Of a stretch of DNA of 64,000 bases, positions 27,226 to 36,536 are shown piece by piece. A model generated the notes under the pieces. That model saw only the letters and a list, made by a program, of their open reading frames with translations, had not been told where the DNA came from and did no database searches. Location: positions 3,720,001-3,784,000 of the forward strand of contig NZ_LT629696.1 of assembly GCF_900100265.1 (NCBI RefSeq), in the 5' to 3' direction. This DNA is from Leifsonia sp. 466MF (GTDB lineage Bacteria; Actinomycetota; Actinomycetes; Actinomycetales; Microbacteriaceae). The position numbers and the translations under genes are program-made. How positions within the stretch are numbered: the stretch's first letter is position 1; the number at the start of each line of letters is the position of its first letter.

Positions 27226-27987
27226 TCAGCCTCCCTGCCCGACCGCGGCGGCGATCTCGCTCGGAACGTCCTGCGGCGGCGCGAACGACTGGAAGACGTT
27301 GTAGGCGATGAGCCGCTCCCCCGCGTGGAACGGCGGATTGCAGGTCGTGATGGTCATGAGCCGCTCGGTCGGGGTGGCCTGCGGCTGACGGGGCACGGGC
27401 AGCAGGACCTGCACGGCCGAGGGCTGCACGTACTCGAAGTTGCGGAAGGTGTAGGTGTACCAGCCGTCGGCGGTCTGCACGTAGATCCGGTCGCCGATCC
27501 GCAGCTTGGAGAGATCGATGAAGGTGTTGCCCCATCCCGAGTCGTGGCCGGCGACGGCGAAGTTGCCGACCTGACCGGGCAGCTGCGTGTCGATGTAGTG
27601 GCCGACCCCCGCTGTGTAGCTGTTGAGCACGCGTTCGACATCGACGGTCTGACGGATGGTGCGCTTCCAGTCCGGGCCGAGGCGCGGCACATAGATGACC
27701 GCGAACGGCTGATACGGAGCGGGCTTCGCCATCACGGGCGGATCGACCTGAGCGGTGGAGGTGTCGGGCGTGGGCTTCGGCGCCTTCACTGCGTCGTCGA
27801 TCCACTTCTGGCTCTGCTGCGCCGCCGCGTTCGTCTGCTGGCCGGCCAGCACGAGGTTGTTCCACCAGATCTGCCAGCCGAGGAACAGCAGGACCAGGAC
27901 TCCCGCCGTGATCAGCAGCTCGCCGAGGACGCCGAGCACCGTCGGGCGGCGATGCGGCCGTCCGGCGCGGGTTTCCCTCGAAGTCAC
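27226..27987 (-). CDS. Class E sortase
   Basis: This 253-residue protein has an N-terminal cytoplasmic tail, one membrane helix (about 19-38) and an extracellular sortase domain. The catalytic His148 (AVAGHDSGWG), Cys216 (TITTCNPP) and Arg225 (GERLIAYN) are all present. Class E sortases of high-GC Gram-positives anchor proteins with LAXTG-type motifs to the cell wall or act on pilins. No substrate with a sorting signal is encoded adjacent. It lies between crgA (divergent) and the small membrane protein, as in other actinobacterial division clusters. Confidence 0.9.
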   Translation of the reverse strand: MTSRETRAGRPHRRPTVLGVLGELLITAGVLVLLFLGWQIWWNNLVLAGQQTNAAAQQSQKWIDDAVKAPKPTPDTSTAQVDPPVMAKPAPYQPFAVIYVPRLGPDWKRTIRQTVDVERVLNSYTAGVGHYIDTQLPGQVGNFAVAGHDSGWGNTFIDLSKLRIGDRIYVQTADGWYTYTFRNFEYVQPSAVQVLLPVPRQPQATPTERLMTITTCNPPFHAGERLIAYNVFQSFAPPQDVPSEIAAAVGQGG

Positions 27988-28026
27988 GTCGCTGATTCTA
28001 GGGATGCTCGCTGAGAATCGTCACGG

Positions 28027-28035
28027 TTGTCCACA
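28027..28035 (+). promoter_or_regulatory. DnaA box upstream of crgA
   Basis: TTGTCCACA is a consensus DnaA-binding nonamer. It is embedded in a 13-bp sequence (28026-28038) that recurs exactly at 28426-28438 downstream of crgA, so the gene is flanked by direct repeats containing DnaA boxes. Confidence 0.55.
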
Positions 28036-28082
28036 GGCCCTCCCCCGGACGGGGGGATCAGCGTCCTCCGGAGCTTCCCCGC

Positions 28083-28088
28083 TACACT
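28083..28088 (+). promoter_or_regulatory. Candidate -10 element of crgA
   Basis: TACACT lies eight bases upstream of the crgA ATG with no Shine-Dalgarno between, consistent with a very short leader. No -35 consensus is visible. Confidence 0.4.
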
Positions 28089-28096
28089 GTGGTGCT

Positions 28097-28357
28097 ATGG
28101 CACGCAGCAAGTCCAAGACCAGAACCGAGCGCCCCGTCCGCGCCGAGCGCAGCGCCGCGGCATCCGGCGAAGAGGCTCCGAACCCCGTCTGGTTCAAGCC
28201 GGTCATGTTCGGCTTCATGCTGCTGGGCCTGATCTGGATCATCGTCTTCTACGTCAGCCAGAACCAGTACCCCATCCCCGCGCTCGGCGCGTGGAACATC
28301 CTCGTCGGCTTCGGCATCGCGTTCATCGGCTTCCTGATGACCACACGCTGGCGGTAG
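28097..28357 (+). CDS. crgA: Cell division protein CrgA
   Basis: This 86-residue protein has a charged N-terminal tail and two membrane helices (about 34-53 and 64-81) with a short periplasmic loop (SQNQYPIPALGAWN). Family members contain this NPVWFKP and TRWR framing. CrgA is an actinobacterial divisome and growth protein that binds FtsZ, FtsQ and PBPs and helps recruit the cell-wall machinery. The start at 28097 follows a -10-like element and gives the normal family length. A terminator hairpin follows the gene, and DnaA boxes flank it on both sides. Confidence 0.94.
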   Translation: MARSKSKTRTERPVRAERSAAASGEEAPNPVWFKPVMFGFMLLGLIWIIVFYVSQNQYPIPALGAWNILVGFGIAFIGFLMTTRWR

Positions 28358-28382
28358 CCCGCGACTCTCCGTGTCTTTTCGG

Positions 28383-28420
28383 GCCCGGGACGGCGTCAGC
28401 CGCCCCGGGCTTCGTGTTTT
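28383..28420 (+). terminator. Rho-independent terminator of crgA
   Basis: GCCCGGGACGGC pairs with GCCGCCCCGGGC (one mismatch) around the loop GTCA, followed by TTCGTGTTTT. Confidence 0.75.
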
Positions 28421-28557
28421 CCACAGTTGTCCACAGGCACCCTGTGAACAGTTGCCGCGCGTTCCGCGGTGATTTCCCCAGTGTTAATAAGCCTGTGGAG
28501 AGTTACAGGCGTGTAATTCCTCACAGTGTTAATAAGCCTGTGGATAACTTATCCACG
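28417..28557. promoter_or_regulatory. DnaA-box cluster between crgA and the rhomboid gene
   Basis: Four DnaA nonamers or close variants are seen: TTTTCCACA (28417-28425), TTGTCCACA (28427-28435), TTATCCACA on the minus strand (28539-28547) and TTATCCACG (28549-28557), the last two facing each other as a palindrome. A 21-bp direct repeat lies between them (see separate entry). The arrangement resembles oriC, about 14 kb away. Confidence 0.6.
28479..28544. repeat. 21-bp direct repeat, two exact copies
   Basis: Copies at 28479-28499 and 28524-28544 are identical over 21 bases and 45 bases apart start to start. Each contains GTGTTAATAA followed by GCCTGTGGA. GTGTTAATAA also occurs in the dnaA-dnaN interval. 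Confidence 0.85.
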
Positions 28558-28569
28558 CCGTGTGGGGAA

Positions 28570-29427
28570 CTACACGAAGAAGTGGATGAGGCTTACGGCG
28601 ACGAAGATGAGGCACAGCAGCACGAGGAGCGGCAGCTGCAAGCGTCGGCGCTGCGGCTGCCGGGTCTCCACGTAGATGAGGCCGACCAGGACGCCGCCGA
28701 TCAGTCCGCCGACGTGCGCCTGCCAGGCGATGTTGAACCCGGGGAGGAATCCGATGCCGAGGTTGATCGCCAGCAGCACGAGCATCTGCGTCGCGCTCCC
28801 GCCCAGACGGCGCTGGATGATGAAGAAGGCGCCGAACAGACCAAAGATGGCGCCGGACGCTCCGAGAACGGGCTGGACCGGCGACGCGAGCAGCAGAACG
28901 CCGAGAGATCCCGCGAACCCGCTGATCAGGAAGAGCGCGAGATAACGCGCACGACCGAGCAGGGGTTCGAGCGCCATCCCGAAGATGAACAACGTGTACA
29001 TGTTCAGGGCGATGTGGATGATGTTGGCGTGCGCGAACACGCTGGTGAACATCCGCCACGGCTCGAAGGCCACACCGAACGTCCCGCTCGGGTACGAGTA
29101 AGCCCCCGCGTACACCAGGGCCGAGTTGACCGGGAGGTTGAGCAGCGATCCCAGGGTCTGGACGATGAAGACGAGCACGCAGAGCGCGATGATCGCGTAC
29201 GTCACGACCGGTGCGCCGGAGCCGGTGAGCCGCGTCACCCACGCCGGCTTCGTGCGGGGGTGGGTGGCACGCTGCTGCGCCATGCACTCCGGGCAGACGA
29301 CCCCGACCGCAGCCGGGGTCTGGCACTCAGGGCAGATCGTCCGCCCGCACCGCTGGCAGAGCACATAGCTCTGCCGGTCAGGATGCCGGTAGCAGTAGTT
29401 CGCGCGTGCGTCGACGGGCTGAGTCAT
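28570..29427 (-). CDS. Rhomboid family intramembrane serine protease with N-terminal zinc-binding motif
   Basis: This 285-residue protein has a Cys-rich N-terminal domain (Cys12, His15, Cys24, Cys27, Cys32, Cys35, Cys45, Cys48; B-box-like), then six or seven membrane helices. The catalytic Ser191 (GASGAIFG) and His238 (WQAHVGG) are present, with the rhomboid HxxxN-like segment HIALNMYTLF. It should cleave membrane proteins inside the lipid bilayer. The zinc-binding front end may mediate protein or nucleic-acid contacts. It follows the cyclophilin gene by 23 bases on the same strand, probably an operon. Confidence 0.92.
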   Translation of the reverse strand: MTQPVDARANYCYRHPDRQSYVLCQRCGRTICPECQTPAAVGVVCPECMAQQRATHPRTKPAWVTRLTGSGAPVVTYAIIALCVLVFIVQTLGSLLNLPVNSALVYAGAYSYPSGTFGVAFEPWRMFTSVFAHANIIHIALNMYTLFIFGMALEPLLGRARYLALFLISGFAGSLGVLLLASPVQPVLGASGAIFGLFGAFFIIQRRLGGSATQMLVLLAINLGIGFLPGFNIAWQAHVGGLIGGVLVGLIYVETRQPQRRRLQLPLLVLLCLIFVAVSLIHFFV

Positions 29428-29450
29428 GTGTCCTGCTCGCCCGTCCTTCC

Positions 29451-29990
29451 TCAGACCTGCTCGATGTCGATGGACTCGATGACGACGTCGTCCAGCGGCC
29501 GGTCGCGAGCGTCCGTCGGGACCTCGGCCAGCTTGTCGACGATCTTGCGCGACGCGTCGTCAGCGACCTCGCCGAAGATGGTGTGCTTGCCCTGCAGCCA
29601 GGTGGTCGGCGCGACGGTGATGAAGAACTGCGAGCCGTTGGTGCCGCGGCCGCCCTGGATGCCGGCGTTCGCCATGGCCAGGATGTACGGCTGCGTGAAG
29701 TCGAGATCGGGGCTGATCTCGTCGTCGAACTGGTAGCCCGGTCCGCCGACGCCCTGTCCGAGCGGGTCGCCGCCCTGGATCATGAAGCCCGGGATGATGC
29801 GGTGGAAGACCACGCCGTCGTAGAGAGGAGTCTTCGACTTCTCGCCCGTGGCGGGGTGCGTCCACTCGATCTCGCCCGTCGCCAGCCCGACGAAGTTCCG
29901 CACCGTCTTCGGCGCGTGGTTGCCGAAGAGGTTGACCTTGATGTCTCCGTAGTTAGTGTGGAGCGTGGCGACAGCGGTGTGCTTAGACAT
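29451..29990 (-). CDS. Peptidyl-prolyl cis-trans isomerase (cyclophilin)
   Basis: This 179-residue cytoplasmic protein has the cyclophilin catalytic set: FHRIIPGFMIQGGD with the Arg in FHR, NGSQFFI and a GKHTIFG. It accelerates folding at proline bonds. There is no signal peptide. An AAGAAT about eight bases upstream of the ATG may be a -10 element. It is next to rhomboid and crgA in many actinobacteria, as here (PpiA position). Confidence 0.94.
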   Translation of the reverse strand: MSKHTAVATLHTNYGDIKVNLFGNHAPKTVRNFVGLATGEIEWTHPATGEKSKTPLYDGVVFHRIIPGFMIQGGDPLGQGVGGPGYQFDDEISPDLDFTQPYILAMANAGIQGGRGTNGSQFFITVAPTTWLQGKHTIFGEVADDASRKIVDKLAEVPTDARDRPLDDVVIESIDIEQV

Positions 29991-30111
29991 GGCATCAATT
30001 CTTGCACAGCGCGTATAGCTGACTTGGGCGGGCTCGAGACCTCTCGGGCCATCCCCAGCCCTTTCGGTGGCAAGATGGAGTCAGTCGCCACCCCGACCAA
30101 CGGAGGAACAG

Positions 30112-30690
30112 ATGAGCCTGACACGGAAGCGCAAGAAGGAGCTCAAGCGACTGCGCAGCGGAGCCGAGGACCTGTGGACTCAGCAGCAGGAGGTACTGGC
30201 CACCGCCAACGCCCTCGCTGCCGAGGCGCGCAAGCAGGCGGCCTACTACACGCGTGAGGAGATCGCGCCGCGCGTCCGTGACGGCTACGACCAGTACGTG
30301 CGCCCCGCGGCTCAGACCGCGAAAGACACGGCGAGCCACTACGCGGGCCAGGCACGCCAGCGCGTCGTGACGGACGTCATCCCCGCTGTGGGCACGGCCG
30401 TCGGCACTGCGCTCTCGGTCGTCGACCACGCGCGCGCTGCTCGTGCGGCCGCCTTCTCCGGCGACTTCAAGAAGGCGGGCAAGGAGCTCTCGAAGAAGCC
30501 GAAGGCTCCCGCGAAGAAGTCCGGCCCCGGCGCCGGTGGTGTGATCGCGATCGGTCTCGGCATCGTGGCCGCCGTCGGCCTCCTCTACGCCGTGTGGCAG
30601 ACCTTCCGCGCCGACGACGAGCTGTGGGTAGCCGACGAGGAGCCCACGACCCCGACGACGCCCGCGGCCACCGACACGGCGCAGCAGTAG
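30112..30690 (+). CDS. Conserved hypothetical membrane protein with N-terminal coiled coil
   Basis: This 192-residue protein has a basic start (MSLTRKRKKELKRLR), a long charged alpha-helical region (about 5-110, coiled-coil-like), a Lys/Pro-rich stretch around 130-140, one membrane helix (about 146-164, GVIAIGLGIVAAVGLLYAVW) and an acidic Thr/Pro-rich C-terminal tail. CGGAGGA precedes the ATG. No known domain is recognised. The topology resembles YtxH- or apolipoprotein-like stress proteins, but this is only an impression. It is divergent from the cyclophilin gene. Confidence 0.7.
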   Translation: MSLTRKRKKELKRLRSGAEDLWTQQQEVLATANALAAEARKQAAYYTREEIAPRVRDGYDQYVRPAAQTAKDTASHYAGQARQRVVTDVIPAVGTAVGTALSVVDHARAARAAAFSGDFKKAGKELSKKPKAPAKKSGPGAGGVIAIGLGIVAAVGLLYAVWQTFRADDELWVADEEPTTPTTPAATDTAQQ

Positions 30691-30768
30691 GGTCCGACCA
30701 CCCGCTCAGGGTCTGTTCGGGGGTTACCCCGATGGTGCGGCGTGCGCGCCGCTGCGAGTCTGGGATGC

Positions 30769-30972
30769 ATGAGCACTTTGATGCGTCCCCGTGATGGTCG
30801 TGTGATCGCCGGCGTGTGCGCCGGCTTGGCGAACCGGTTCGGCCTCCGGCCGTGGACCGTCCGCGTCCTCTTCCTGCTGTCCTGCCTGCTTCCCGGCCCG
30901 CAGTTCATCGCTTACCTGGTGATGTGGATCGTCATCCCCGGCGAGCAGGGACGCGGCGCCGCGACGGTCTAG
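30769..30972 (+). CDS. PspC-domain protein
   Basis: This 67-residue protein is a single PspC domain: RVIAGVCAGLANRFGL and then a membrane helix (LLSCLLPGPQFIAYLVMWIVIP). PspC proteins sense or report membrane stress. The C-terminus overlaps the convergent Nudix gene by four bases. The ATG at 30769 (MSTLMRPRDGR) is chosen over an upstream in-frame start because it places the conserved domain at the N-terminus. Confidence 0.9.
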   Translation: MSTLMRPRDGRVIAGVCAGLANRFGLRPWTVRVLFLLSCLLPGPQFIAYLVMWIVIPGEQGRGAATV

Positions 30973-31394
30973 CGACGGCCGGTCAGTCCCGCCATCTCGA
31001 GTGCCGTGTCGACGAGCTCGACGCGGCGACTCGGGATGCGGTCGAGCGGGAACCACGCCGCCTCATCGGTGGTGCCGTCGAGTTCGTTGGTGAGCGACCC
31101 GCCGACGACCCGCGCGCGGTACACGATCCGCAGCGCGTGCAGCGGCCCCGCATCCGGTACGAACCGGTGCTCGGCCGGAATCACCTTCGAGTCGATCCCC
31201 AGCAGGTCGCCGGCTTCGGCGGCATAGCCGGTCTCCTCCGCGATCTCGCGGACCACCGCATCCACCGGGTCCTCTCCCGGGTCGATGCCGCCGCCCGGCA
31301 GGGTCCAGCCCGAGCGGCCGCCCTCGTTCCAGTGCGCGAGCAGGATGCGGTCGCCGTCGACGATGACGCCATATGCAGCCACTCTGATATCCAT
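30969..31394 (-). CDS. Nudix hydrolase
   Basis: This 141-residue protein has a complete Nudix box, beginning GIDPGEDPVDAVVRE and ending IAEETGYA, which binds the divalent metals that cleave nucleoside diphosphate derivatives. The substrate is not predictable. It is divergent from the Fpg-family glycosylase, so a role in nucleotide-pool cleaning is plausible but inferred. A short intergenic promoter region of 48 bases separates them. Confidence 0.9.
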   Translation of the reverse strand: MDIRVAAYGVIVDGDRILLAHWNEGGRSGWTLPGGGIDPGEDPVDAVVREIAEETGYAAEAGDLLGIDSKVIPAEHRFVPDAGPLHALRIVYRARVVGGSLTNELDGTTDEAAWFPLDRIPSRRVELVDTALEMAGLTGRR

Positions 31395-31442
31395 CGAACC
31401 AACGTACTGCCATTGTCGGTGGTCGAGGGCAGACTAGGGGTG

Positions 31443-32306
31443 ATGCCCGAACTGCCGGAAGTCACCGCCCTCGCCGCCGACCTCGATGGCCGGCTGAAGC
31501 AGCGTGTCATCGACCGGTTGAGCATCGTCGCCTTCTCCGCACTGAAGACCTTCGACCCTCCGGCCGACGCTTTGCACGGCTTGACGATCACGGGAGTGAG
31601 CCGCCACGGCAAGTTCCTCGACATCGCCGCGGGAGAGCTCCACATCGTCGTGCACCTTGCGCGCGCCGGCTGGATCCGTTGGCGCGACTCCCCTCCGCCA
31701 CCGCCCAACGGGCGCCTGGGCAAGGGCCCTCTCGCTGCCCGGCTCGTCCTCGACGACGGCTCCGGACTCGACATCACCGAGGCCGGAACGAAGAAGAGCC
31801 TCGCCATCTACGTCGTGCGCGATCCGGCCGAGGTGCCCGGCATCCAGCGCCTCGGACCCGACCCGCTCGACCCGTCGTTCACCGAGGAGGCGTTCGCAGG
31901 CATCCTCGCCGGGCAGGGGCGCGCGCAGATCAAGGGCGTGCTCCGCAATCAATCGCTCATCGCGGGGATCGGGAACGCCTACTCCGACGAGATCCTCCAC
32001 GTCGCCAAGATGTCGCCGTACAAGCCGGCCAACATGGCGGCCGACGACGTCGCCCGCCTGTACGAGGCCATGCAGTCGACGCTGCGGGAGGCTCTCGCCC
32101 GAGCGGACGGACTCGCCGCCTCAGAGTTGAAGAGCGAGAAGAAGTCGAACCTCCGCGTCCACGGGCGCACCGGTCAGCCGTGCCCTGTGTGCGGCGACAC
32201 CATCCGGCAGGTCATCTTCCACGACTCGACCTTCCAGTACTGCCCCACGTGCCAGACCGGCGGCAAGCCGCTGGCCGATCGTGTGCTCTCCCGGCTCCTG
32301 AAGTAG
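31443..32306 (+). CDS. Fpg/Nei-family DNA glycosylase (formamidopyrimidine-DNA glycosylase-like)
   Basis: This 287-residue protein has the N-terminal catalytic Pro2 and Glu3 (MPELPEV), a helix-two-turn-helix region around NQSLIAGIGNAYSDEILH, and a C-terminal zinc finger with the four cysteines in CPVCGDTIRQ and YCPTC. It excises oxidised bases and cuts the DNA strand (beta-elimination). The start matches the family's mandatory N-terminus, which fixes it. Confidence 0.93.
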   Translation: MPELPEVTALAADLDGRLKQRVIDRLSIVAFSALKTFDPPADALHGLTITGVSRHGKFLDIAAGELHIVVHLARAGWIRWRDSPPPPPNGRLGKGPLAARLVLDDGSGLDITEAGTKKSLAIYVVRDPAEVPGIQRLGPDPLDPSFTEEAFAGILAGQGRAQIKGVLRNQSLIAGIGNAYSDEILHVAKMSPYKPANMAADDVARLYEAMQSTLREALARADGLAASELKSEKKSNLRVHGRTGQPCPVCGDTIRQVIFHDSTFQYCPTCQTGGKPLADRVLSRLLK

Positions 32307-32312
32307 TCCGGT

Positions 32313-32744
32313 TCAGCAGGCGCACTCGAACCCGGGAGGCGCGGTGAGCGGGTCGACCGACCGCTCGATCGGCCCGGAGTCATCCACGGTCGGGAGTCCC
32401 TCTCGCGCCCAGTACTCGTAGCCGCCGATCATCTCCCGCACCTCGTAACCCAGCCGGCTGAATGCGAGGGCTGCGCGGGTGGAACCGTTGCATCCCGGAC
32501 CCCAGCAGTAGACGACGACGGGCATGTTCAGGGGAATCGACCCCGGCGCCCGTTCTTCGATCTCCGCGGTCGGGAGGTGAACGGCTCCCGCCACGCGTCC
32601 GTGACTCCATGCGGCCGCGGCCCTGCTGTCGATGAGGACGAAGCGCTCGCCACGCTCGAGCGCGGCGTGCACGTCGGACGGATCGGTCTCGAAACGGAGC
32701 TTCGCGGAGAAGTGCTGGATGGCGTCTTCGGTCATAGTCGTCAT
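32313..32744 (-). CDS. Rhodanese-like domain protein
   Basis: This 143-residue protein is a single rhodanese domain with active-site Cys80 in VYCWGPGCNGSTRAA. Rhodaneses transfer sulfane sulfur, for example to cyanide or other thiols. The active-site loop length (CWGPGC) differs from the canonical CxxGxR type. It is convergent with the glycosylase gene and divergent from the Lrp regulator. Confidence 0.9.
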   Translation of the reverse strand: MTTMTEDAIQHFSAKLRFETDPSDVHAALERGERFVLIDSRAAAAWSHGRVAGAVHLPTAEIEERAPGSIPLNMPVVVYCWGPGCNGSTRAALAFSRLGYEVREMIGGYEYWAREGLPTVDDSGPIERSVDPLTAPPGFECAC

Positions 32745-32836
32745 GCCACGAGACTAGGAAAACCCGCCGGCCGGCTGAAGGACCGATCCACGGCCTTCAG
32801 CCGCTTCGACCGTCGATCTCATGGCAGAATCACGCC

Positions 32837-33301
32837 ATGACCGTCACTTCCACGTTCGCCGTCGACAGCACCGACCGGAGCATCCTGGCGGAGCTGCAAC
32901 GCGACGGCCGGCAGTCGATCGCCGAGCTGGCCCGGACCGTCCACATGTCGAACAGCGCAGTGGCCGAACGCGTGCGGCGGCTCGAGGAGGCCGGGGTGAT
33001 CACGGGCTATCGGGCCGTGATCGACCCCGAGCGGCTGGGCTACGGGATCCTCGCCTACCTGCGACTGCGCTACCCCAGCAGTCAGTACAAGCCGCTCCAC
33101 GACCTGCTCGCCGAGATCCCCGAAGTCGTCGAGGCGCACCACGTCACCGGAGACGACTGCTTCATCCTCAAAGTGGTCGCAACCTCCATGCGACACCTGG
33201 AGCAGATCAGCGGTCGCGTCGGAACGCTGGGAAGCGTGACAACGAGCGTTTCGTACTCGAGCCCGTTCCCGACGCGGACGATCGTCCCGCCGCAGTCGTG
33301 A
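32837..33301 (+). CDS. Lrp/AsnC-family transcriptional regulator
   Basis: This 154-residue protein has an N-terminal helix-turn-helix (about 10-60, RQSIAELARTVHMSNSAVAERVRRL) and a C-terminal RAM ligand-binding domain (about 68-150). Members respond to amino acids. No ribosome-binding site is obvious; a CAGAAT element seven bases upstream of the ATG may be a -10 sequence. It is divergent from the rhodanese gene. Confidence 0.92.
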   Translation: MTVTSTFAVDSTDRSILAELQRDGRQSIAELARTVHMSNSAVAERVRRLEEAGVITGYRAVIDPERLGYGILAYLRLRYPSSQYKPLHDLLAEIPEVVEAHHVTGDDCFILKVVATSMRHLEQISGRVGTLGSVTTSVSYSSPFPTRTIVPPQS

Positions 33302-33322
33302 ACCGCGACAAACCCGTAAGGG

Positions 33323-33395
33323 TGGAGCCTAGGAGATTCGAACTCCTGACATCCTGCTTGCAAAGCAGGCGCTCTACCAACTGAGCTAAGGCCCC
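33323..33395 (-). tRNA. tRNA-Ala (TGC)
   Basis: The 73-nt cloverleaf has acceptor GGGGCCT pairing with AGGCTCC, D-arm TAGCTCAGTTGGTAGAGC, anticodon stem CTGCT/AGCAG with loop TTGCA, giving anticodon TGC, and T-arm AGGAGTTCGAATCTCCT. CCA is not encoded. Confidence 0.95.
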
Positions 33396-33409
33396 GTATG
33401 AGGTGATGG

Positions 33410-33484
33410 TGGGGATACGAGGACTTGAACCTCGGACCTCTTCGTTATCAGCGAAGCGCTCTAACCGCCTGAGCTATATCCCCG
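33410..33484 (-). tRNA. tRNA-Ile (GAT)
   Basis: The 75-nt cloverleaf has acceptor GGGGATA pairing with TATCCCC, D-arm TAGCTCAGGCGGTTAGAGC, anticodon stem TTCGC/GCGAA-like with loop CTGATAA giving anticodon GAT, and T-arm CGAGGTTCAAGTCCTCG. The pair tRNA-Ile/tRNA-Ala after gyrA is usual in actinobacteria. Confidence 0.95.
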
Positions 33485-33533
33485 AATGGGCAGATATGAG
33501 ACTACCCGATCTGCCCGACCATTGCGAAATCGG

Positions 33534-33936
33534 TCAGTTGTTGGTGAAACCGACCAGCAGACCGCCGGTGATCTTCACTGAAAGGTTGTAGAGCAGCGCG
33601 AACACGGCGCCCAGAGCGGTCACCACCACGATGTCGAGGATGGCGACGATGAGCGAGAAGCCCATCACCTGACCGAGCCCCAGGATCGAGCGGAGGTCGC
33701 TGCCGCCGGCACCCGAGATGTCCTTGAACAGGCTGTTCACCTGGTCGAAGATGCCGGTGCGGTCGAGCACGGTCCAGATAAGGAACGTGCCGACGATGGC
33801 GATGATCGCGAGGCAGATCCCGGCGAGGAACGACAGCTTCACGGTCGACCAGAAGTCGATGTACACCAGCTTGAGCCGCACCTGCTTGGCGGATGCGGGT
33901 CGGCGGGACGACTTCTTGGCCAACTTCTCGGCGACG

Positions 33937-33947
<11 letters not shown>
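33534..33947 (-). CDS. DUF3566 membrane protein
   Basis: This 137-residue protein has a basic cytoplasmic N-terminus ([17 protein letters not shown]) and two membrane helices (about 37-60 and 94-117) with a short loop ([16 protein letters not shown]). The gene overlaps the gyrA end by 11 bases and lies just upstream of the tRNA pair, the same position as the mycobacterial gene Rv0007. The function of the family is unknown; association with DNA gyrase genes is conserved. Confidence 0.88.
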
Positions 33948-36489
<2,542 letters not shown>

Positions 36490-36536
36490 AGTCTTCTCTC
36501 CCTCGCGATCCCTCGTCGTTCACCCATGCCGGAGCA

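Noticed and set aside
28041..28057. TCCCCC-GGAC-GGGGGGA hairpin upstream of crgA
   Set aside because: It may be a weak terminator or attenuator but has only a short stem beside a G/C run and no U-tract, so it is not listed as a feature.
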